Shown one piece after another: positions 60,285 through 64,000 of a stretch of DNA of 64,000 nucleotides. Source of the stretch: Nonomuraea sp. NEAU-A123. Its GTDB lineage: Bacteria > Actinomycetota > Actinomycetes > Streptosporangiales > Streptosporangiaceae. Position 1 is the stretch's first letter, and every line of letters begins with the position of its first letter. A program made the position numbers and the translations under genes. Location: NCBI RefSeq assembly GCF_018603905.1, contig NZ_JAHFZZ010000004.1, positions 248,001-312,000 on the forward strand, given 5' to 3'. The notes under the pieces were generated by a model, which was not told where the DNA came from, searched no databases, and worked only from the letters and a program-made list of their open reading frames with translations.

Positions 60285-61535
60285 GTGGCTAACTTCGCCG
60301 AGCGACTCGATCTCGCTCTGAGCAAGCGCGGCTTTTCGGGGGCTCAGCTCGCCGCGGCCCTCACCGAGGCCGGCATCCCGATCACGCGCGCCTACGTCAG
60401 CCAGTTGCGCACGGGCAAGCAGACCAACCCGACCCTCCAGGTGCTCCGCGCCCTCGCCGCCTGCCTCCAGGTGAGCGTGGGCTGGCTGCTGGGCGAGGAC
60501 ACCTTGGACTCCGGCGCGGTCGAGGAGCTCCAGTTGCGGGCCGCCGCGATCGGCGCGTCCGCCTCCGGGCTCTCCGACGGGTCGCTGACCGTCCTGCGCG
60601 GCGTGATAGGGCTCGCCCGCGCGGCCGAGGGGCTGCCCGAACAGCCAGAGGCCGCCGCCCCCGAGATCCCCGAGGCCGCGGCCCCGCTGACCGAGCCGCA
60701 ACGCGAGGCGCTCGGCGACCGCCTGCGCAACCTCCGGCTGATCGCCCGCATGTCGCCGGAGGAGGTCGAGACCTCCCTGGGCCGGGGGGCCGCCGCCATC
60801 GGCGCGATCGAGGAGGGCCGCGTCGCGCCCGCGCCCGTCACGGTCGAGCGCCTGCTCACCCTCTACGGCGTGACCGCCCCGCCCACCCGCGAGTACGTCC
60901 TGTCGCTTGCTCGCGGCGAACGCCCGCCCTCCTGGTACGACGCCGGCTCCGTGCCCGTCTGGATGGCCGCGACGTACGCGCTGGAGCAGCGGGCCTCACT
61001 GATCCGCACCTACCAGACCCAGGTCGTCCCGCCGCTGCTGCAGACCGAGGCGTACGCGCGGGCCGCCATCGAGGTGGCGGGCAACGCCGGGCTCGGCCAG
61101 ACGTCGGCCGACGCGGCCGTGGGCCTGATCCGCTCCCGCCAGGCGCTGCTGAACCACGGCGACGGCCCCGTGCTGTGGGCGGTGATCGACGAGAGCGTCC
61201 TGCTGCGCTCGATCGCCGACCTCGCGACGCAGGCGGCTCAGCTCGACCGGCTGATCGAGTACGCGAAGCGGCCCAACATCTCGCTGCACATCGTGCCGAT
61301 CGACGATCCGATCTACCTGCCCCGTAGCGGATCGTTCACCATGTGGCGCTTCCCGGAGGCCTTCGAGCCCGATGTGGCCTGCGCCCACGCCATCGACTCC
61401 GATGAAGTGATCACCGATGCGGCCGCGGTCGAGGCCTACCACCAGGCCTTCACCAAGCTGTCGGTCACCACCACCATGGGCGACGAGACTCACGAGTTGC
61501 TGTATGCGCACCGTGACCGTCTGACCCATAGATGA
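60285..61535 (+). CDS. XRE-family regulator with two HTH domains and DUF5753
   Basis: A 416-residue regulator. The first HTH lies at residues about 5-70 (FSGAQLAAALTEAGIPITRAYVSQLRTGKQTNPTLQV), the second at about 145-200 (LGDRLRNLRLIARMSPEEVETSLG to VERLLTLYGV). The rest is DUF5753 (Scr1-family): EQRASLIRTYQTQVVPPLLQTEAYARA and ISLHIVPIDD. Usual relatives have one HTH. GTG start with GGGAGG five bases upstream. It is divergent from the nine-gene operon and most likely controls it. Confidence 0.85.
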   Translation: MANFAERLDLALSKRGFSGAQLAAALTEAGIPITRAYVSQLRTGKQTNPTLQVLRALAACLQVSVGWLLGEDTLDSGAVEELQLRAAAIGASASGLSDGSLTVLRGVIGLARAAEGLPEQPEAAAPEIPEAAAPLTEPQREALGDRLRNLRLIARMSPEEVETSLGRGAAAIGAIEEGRVAPAPVTVERLLTLYGVTAPPTREYVLSLARGERPPSWYDAGSVPVWMAATYALEQRASLIRTYQTQVVPPLLQTEAYARAAIEVAGNAGLGQTSADAAVGLIRSRQALLNHGDGPVLWAVIDESVLLRSIADLATQAAQLDRLIEYAKRPNISLHIVPIDDPIYLPRSGSFTMWRFPEAFEPDVACAHAIDSDEVITDAAAVEAYHQAFTKLSVTTTMGDETHELLYAHRDRLTHR

Positions 61536-61708
61536 TCTGACACTTCCCCGCGCCACAACGGGAAATGGATATTTCCCAACAAATATTGCTCTTTCTATTG
61601 TCAGATCCGGGCGTTGATGGATCATTGGTATTGTTGGACCAAATGAGTGGGGTCAGTGGGACCGACTTTCCCGTGAAGTTCCTGGCGAGGGGAAAGGGGC
61701 AACACTCA

Positions 61709-62542
61709 ATGCGTCAGCGTGCCATCCGAAATCTGACCAACCTTGACACCACCCGCGCGAGTGTCACCCGAATACTCGACGCCGCCGCGGGGGGAAAGAA
61801 CCATTTCGAGGTTGACAGTGATGCGGTGCGCCGTTACGACGAGGCGGTTCCGGTTACCGGTTTCGCCGCACGAGCCGTCCTGCGCTACCTGGCACGGGTG
61901 GTGAGCCATCTGGCCGGCTCCGGCATCGACCAGTTCCTGATCATCGGCAGTGGCGTGCCCAGCGCGCTCCCGCCCGGACATCAGTTACATGACATCGCCC
62001 GCGACGCTTCGGTGGCTTCTGACGTTCGCGTGGTCTATGTCGAGAACGACCCCATGGTTCTGGCCAGTGCCCACGTCACCATCGAGCGCGTCCACGACCT
62101 GGTACGGGTCGTGGAAGGTGACATACGACAGATCGACGAGATGCTCGCCGACGAGGTGGTGGCCCGGTTCATCGACTGGGAACGGCCTGTCGGGGTGTTG
62201 CTCCTCTCCACTCACAGCCTCAGCGACGACGAGCTGGCGTCCTTCGTGATCAAGCGCCTGCGCCACGCCGTCGTGGACGGCAGCTACCTGGCGCTCCTAC
62301 AGACCACCTTCGACGGGATCCCCGCCGAACTGCTGCCCGCCATCAACGACCTGCTGGCGATGACGCTGCCGGGACACGTGATCCGTACGCGTGCCGAGGT
62401 GGCGGCCTTGTTGGACGGGCTCGAACTGCTGGAACCGGGACTGGTGTGGGTTCCGCTCTGGCGGCCCGACGGCTTGGACTCCCCATGTGCGGACCAGCCG
62501 AGCTCGTCGGGCAATTACGGCGCCGTGGCCTGCCTTCCCTGA
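61709..62542 (+). CDS. DUF574-family SAM-dependent methyltransferase-like protein
   Basis: A 277-residue protein of PF04672, the actinobacterial SAM-methyltransferase-like family: RILDAAAGGKNHFEVDSDAVRRY (normally LLGGKDNF), QFLIIGSGVPSALP and VVYVENDPMVLASA. The SAM loop reads IGSG and the last domain is intact. These genes commonly accompany DUF5753 regulators; their function is not known. The ATG with aaagggg upstream is preferred over longer frames. Confidence 0.82.
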   Translation: MRQRAIRNLTNLDTTRASVTRILDAAAGGKNHFEVDSDAVRRYDEAVPVTGFAARAVLRYLARVVSHLAGSGIDQFLIIGSGVPSALPPGHQLHDIARDASVASDVRVVYVENDPMVLASAHVTIERVHDLVRVVEGDIRQIDEMLADEVVARFIDWERPVGVLLLSTHSLSDDELASFVIKRLRHAVVDGSYLALLQTTFDGIPAELLPAINDLLAMTLPGHVIRTRAEVAALLDGLELLEPGLVWVPLWRPDGLDSPCADQPSSSGNYGAVACLP

Positions 62543-62579
62543 TACGCCTGCCACGGCGCCTTCGCGGATGCCCGCGACC

Positions 62580-62612
62580 GAGGGTCCGGCCTGATGCCCC
62601 AGCCGGACCCTC
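62580..62612. terminator. Bidirectional hairpin between convergent genes
   Basis: An 11-base stem, gagggtccggc (62580-62590) and gccggaccctc (62602-62612), with an 11-base loop, 37 bases after the DUF574 stop and 27 before the end of the convergent DUF4253 gene. It probably terminates both. Confidence 0.7.
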
Positions 62613-62639
62613 AGGGGCGCTGTGCTGTCCCGTCCAGCG

Positions 62640-63458
62640 CTAGTCCCACCAGAACGACCAGTAATGCCGGCCGATGATCTGCTCGGCGTAACTGTGCAGA
62701 TCGCCCGGCCCCTGGACGACGTTGTCCGGGCAGAAGGTCCAGTGCTCGGCCGCCACGTGCAGCGCGTGCTCGGGCTCGACCGGCGGCGCGGCGACGCTCA
62801 GCTCCAGCGTGTTGAAGCCGACGCCCACCACGCGGACCCCGAACCGGTCCTCCCAACTGCGCACCACCGCCGCCAGCGGCACCATCCACTCGTTGTGGTG
62901 CAGCGCCCCCTGCCAGCCCATCACGGCCAGCGCGTCGGCACCCCGGTGCGCGGCGACCAGGCCGAGCGGCAGGCCCTTGGCCGACAGCTCACCGGCGTAC
63001 CAGTCGGCGACGGCGCCCGGGTCGGCCCTCAGCACCCCCGGCGGCGCCGGGCCCGGACAGAGCGCGCCGAACGGCTCCAGCTCCTCCAGGGCGTCCGGCG
63101 GCATCTTGCCGACCCACTCCTGCCACACCTCGGCCATGAACCCCTCGGCCGTGAAGTGCTCGATCATCAGCACCTCGTCCGGCACGACCTGGCCGATCGA
63201 CCAGGGCTGCGTGGACTCGTCCAGCAGGACGGGCCACAGGCCGCTACGCGCGTGGGCGGTCCGGAACCGCGCCCAGTCAGTGCCCGCCACGGCTTCGTCG
63301 CTCATCCAGAACGCCGGTCTGGCCGCCTCGCCCTGGTGCGTGTAGCCGGGATCGGGCCAGACGACGTCGCCCTCGGGCAGGCTGACCGGCAGGAGCCGCC
63401 CTCTGCCGCCGTCGGCGAACAGCTGGCACACCTCACGGGGCAGCTGATGATCGTTCAT
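62640..63458 (-). CDS. DUF4253-domain protein
   Basis: A 272-residue protein ending in DUF4253: VAAHRGADALAVMGWQGALHHNEWMVPLAAVVRSWEDRFGVRVVGVGFNTLELSVA, then HVAAEHWTFCPDNV and YWSFWWD. The domain is common in actinomycetes, often in immunity or toxin-linked contexts, but no function is established to my knowledge. Single gene; start ATG without a strong ribosome site. Confidence 0.82.
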   Translation of the reverse strand: MNDHQLPREVCQLFADGGRGRLLPVSLPEGDVVWPDPGYTHQGEAARPAFWMSDEAVAGTDWARFRTAHARSGLWPVLLDESTQPWSIGQVVPDEVLMIEHFTAEGFMAEVWQEWVGKMPPDALEELEPFGALCPGPAPPGVLRADPGAVADWYAGELSAKGLPLGLVAAHRGADALAVMGWQGALHHNEWMVPLAAVVRSWEDRFGVRVVGVGFNTLELSVAAPPVEPEHALHVAAEHWTFCPDNVVQGPGDLHSYAEQIIGRHYWSFWWD

Positions 63459-63588
63459 GCCCTACCGTTTCGCTACCGAATCCTGTCTCGGAGATGGTAG
63501 TGCCGACCGTTGCTCCAGGACTTTTGTCCTGGGCGATCCCGTACAGGCGAATCTTCTGCCGGCCGCCCGCTTTCGAGACGGTGGAGGC

Positions 63589-64000
63589 ATGAAGATTCTG
63601 CTAGCGCTGGCCGTACTCCTCACCGGGTGTGCCGAGCCGGCCATCAGCGAGCCCGGGACCGTCGCGGATCCGGCGGTCGTCGAGACCGCTTCGGGGGCCG
63701 TGCGCGGCACGGTGACCTCGGCGAACCGTCTCTTCCAGGGCATCAGATACGCCACGGCGGCGCGCTGGGACTCGCCGAAGCCCGTGCCCGCGTGGCAGGG
63801 GGTGCGGGAGGCCACCAAGCCCGGCGCCCTGTGCCCGCAGGTCGGCACTCCGTACGCGCCGACCAGCAGCGACAACGAGGACTGCCTGTTCCTGAACGTC
63901 ACCACGCCCGCCGTTCCCGGCGGCGGACGGCCGGTCATGGTGTGGATCCACGGTGACGGCGCGGTCGGCGCGGGCCACTTCTCCGACGCCCGGAAGCTGG
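63589..64000 (+). CDS. Carboxylesterase type B lipoprotein, N-terminal part
   Basis: The first 137 codons of a type-B carboxylesterase; it continues past the right edge. The signal peptide MKILLALAVLLTGC has a lipobox with Cys14. Family motifs are TASGAVRG, LFQGIRYA, EDCLFLNV and VMVWIHG; the GESAG serine lies beyond the window. GGAGG stands just before the ATG. It is likely a surface-anchored esterase. Confidence 0.88.
   Translation, partial: MKILLALAVLLTGCAEPAISEPGTVADPAVVETASGAVRGTVTSANRLFQGIRYATAARWDSPKPVPAWQGVREATKPGALCPQVGTPYAPTSSDNEDCLFLNVTTPAVPGGGRPVMVWIHGDGAVGAGHFSDARKL

Noticed and set aside
1..64000. CRISPR arrays, tRNA or rRNA genes, complete insertion sequences, prophage
   Set aside because: No regular spacer-repeat pattern, cloverleaf, rRNA segment or transposase/integrase frame was recognised by reading; a covariance-model and repeat search would settle this.

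Overview
The window is GC-rich DNA (roughly 70 percent by eye) with frequent GTG starts, stop/start overlaps of four bases and several leaderless promoters. Gene families such as Scr1/DUF5753-type regulators, DUF574 methyltransferases, DUF4253 proteins and a second, partial nuo operon point to a filamentous actinomycete. Streptosporangiales (Nonomuraea-like) is my best guess, by inference only. No rRNA, tRNA, CRISPR array or intact insertion sequence was seen.

Layout. 1-2109: start of a RibD/DHFR-like gene, then an ArsR regulator with a near-perfect palindromic operator and its MFS exporter. 2181-4271: an NAD-dependent DNA ligase that looks like a LigA paralogue. 4477-7375: a MocR-type regulator divergent from a CapA-like metallophosphatase. 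7968-25978: a large catabolic island on one strand. It starts with a BMP-type (nucleoside family) ABC importer and a Tm-1-like UPF0261 protein. A second block follows: GMC oxidoreductase plus small partner, a TIM-barrel protein matching the other half of plant Tm-1, cupin, two MmgE/PrpD proteins, isochorismatase-like hydrolase, NIPSNAP, aldehyde dehydrogenase, Dabb, beta-hydroxyacid dehydrogenase, alpha/beta hydrolase, VOC protein and a cytosine-deaminase-like amidohydrolase. The two blocks share a 17-base operator sequence, which also resembles the mocR promoter. The substrate is not known to me. 26185-33673: nitrate assimilation (narK, nitrate reductase, flavoprotein, nirB, nirD).

34108-38197: a lipoprotein, an NTF2-like protein, an NAD(P)-binding reductase divergent from a TetR regulator, and a methyltransferase. 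38427-46236: a complex I membrane-arm operon (nuoA, H, J, K, L, M, N). The place of nuoB/nuoD is taken by one soluble protein that looks like a degenerate NuoB-NuoD fusion without iron-sulfur cysteines, and no nuoE, F, G or I is present. 46257-49225: a FadR-type regulator and a secreted S15-type peptidase. 49286-49708: a truncated MFS gene. 49785-52946: a giant sigma-like protein fused to an anti-sigma zinc motif, a long repetitive linker, one membrane helix and an extracytoplasmic domain.

53016-60066 is the most unusual part. It is a tightly packed minus-strand operon of nine genes: a hypothetical protein, an MFS exporter, a 103-residue Pro-rich protein, a tautomerase-like protein, a stand-alone dimerisation domain of glutamyl-tRNA reductase, an AMDase/maleate-isomerase-like protein, an FAD monooxygenase, an Asp/Glu-racemase-like protein and a HemB homologue with a changed metal site. 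Several members lack the usual catalytic residues of their families. It faces a double-HTH DUF5753 regulator and a DUF574 methyltransferase across a shared promoter region, and is my best candidate for an undescribed pathway. The window ends with a DUF4253 protein and the start of a lipoprotein carboxylesterase.
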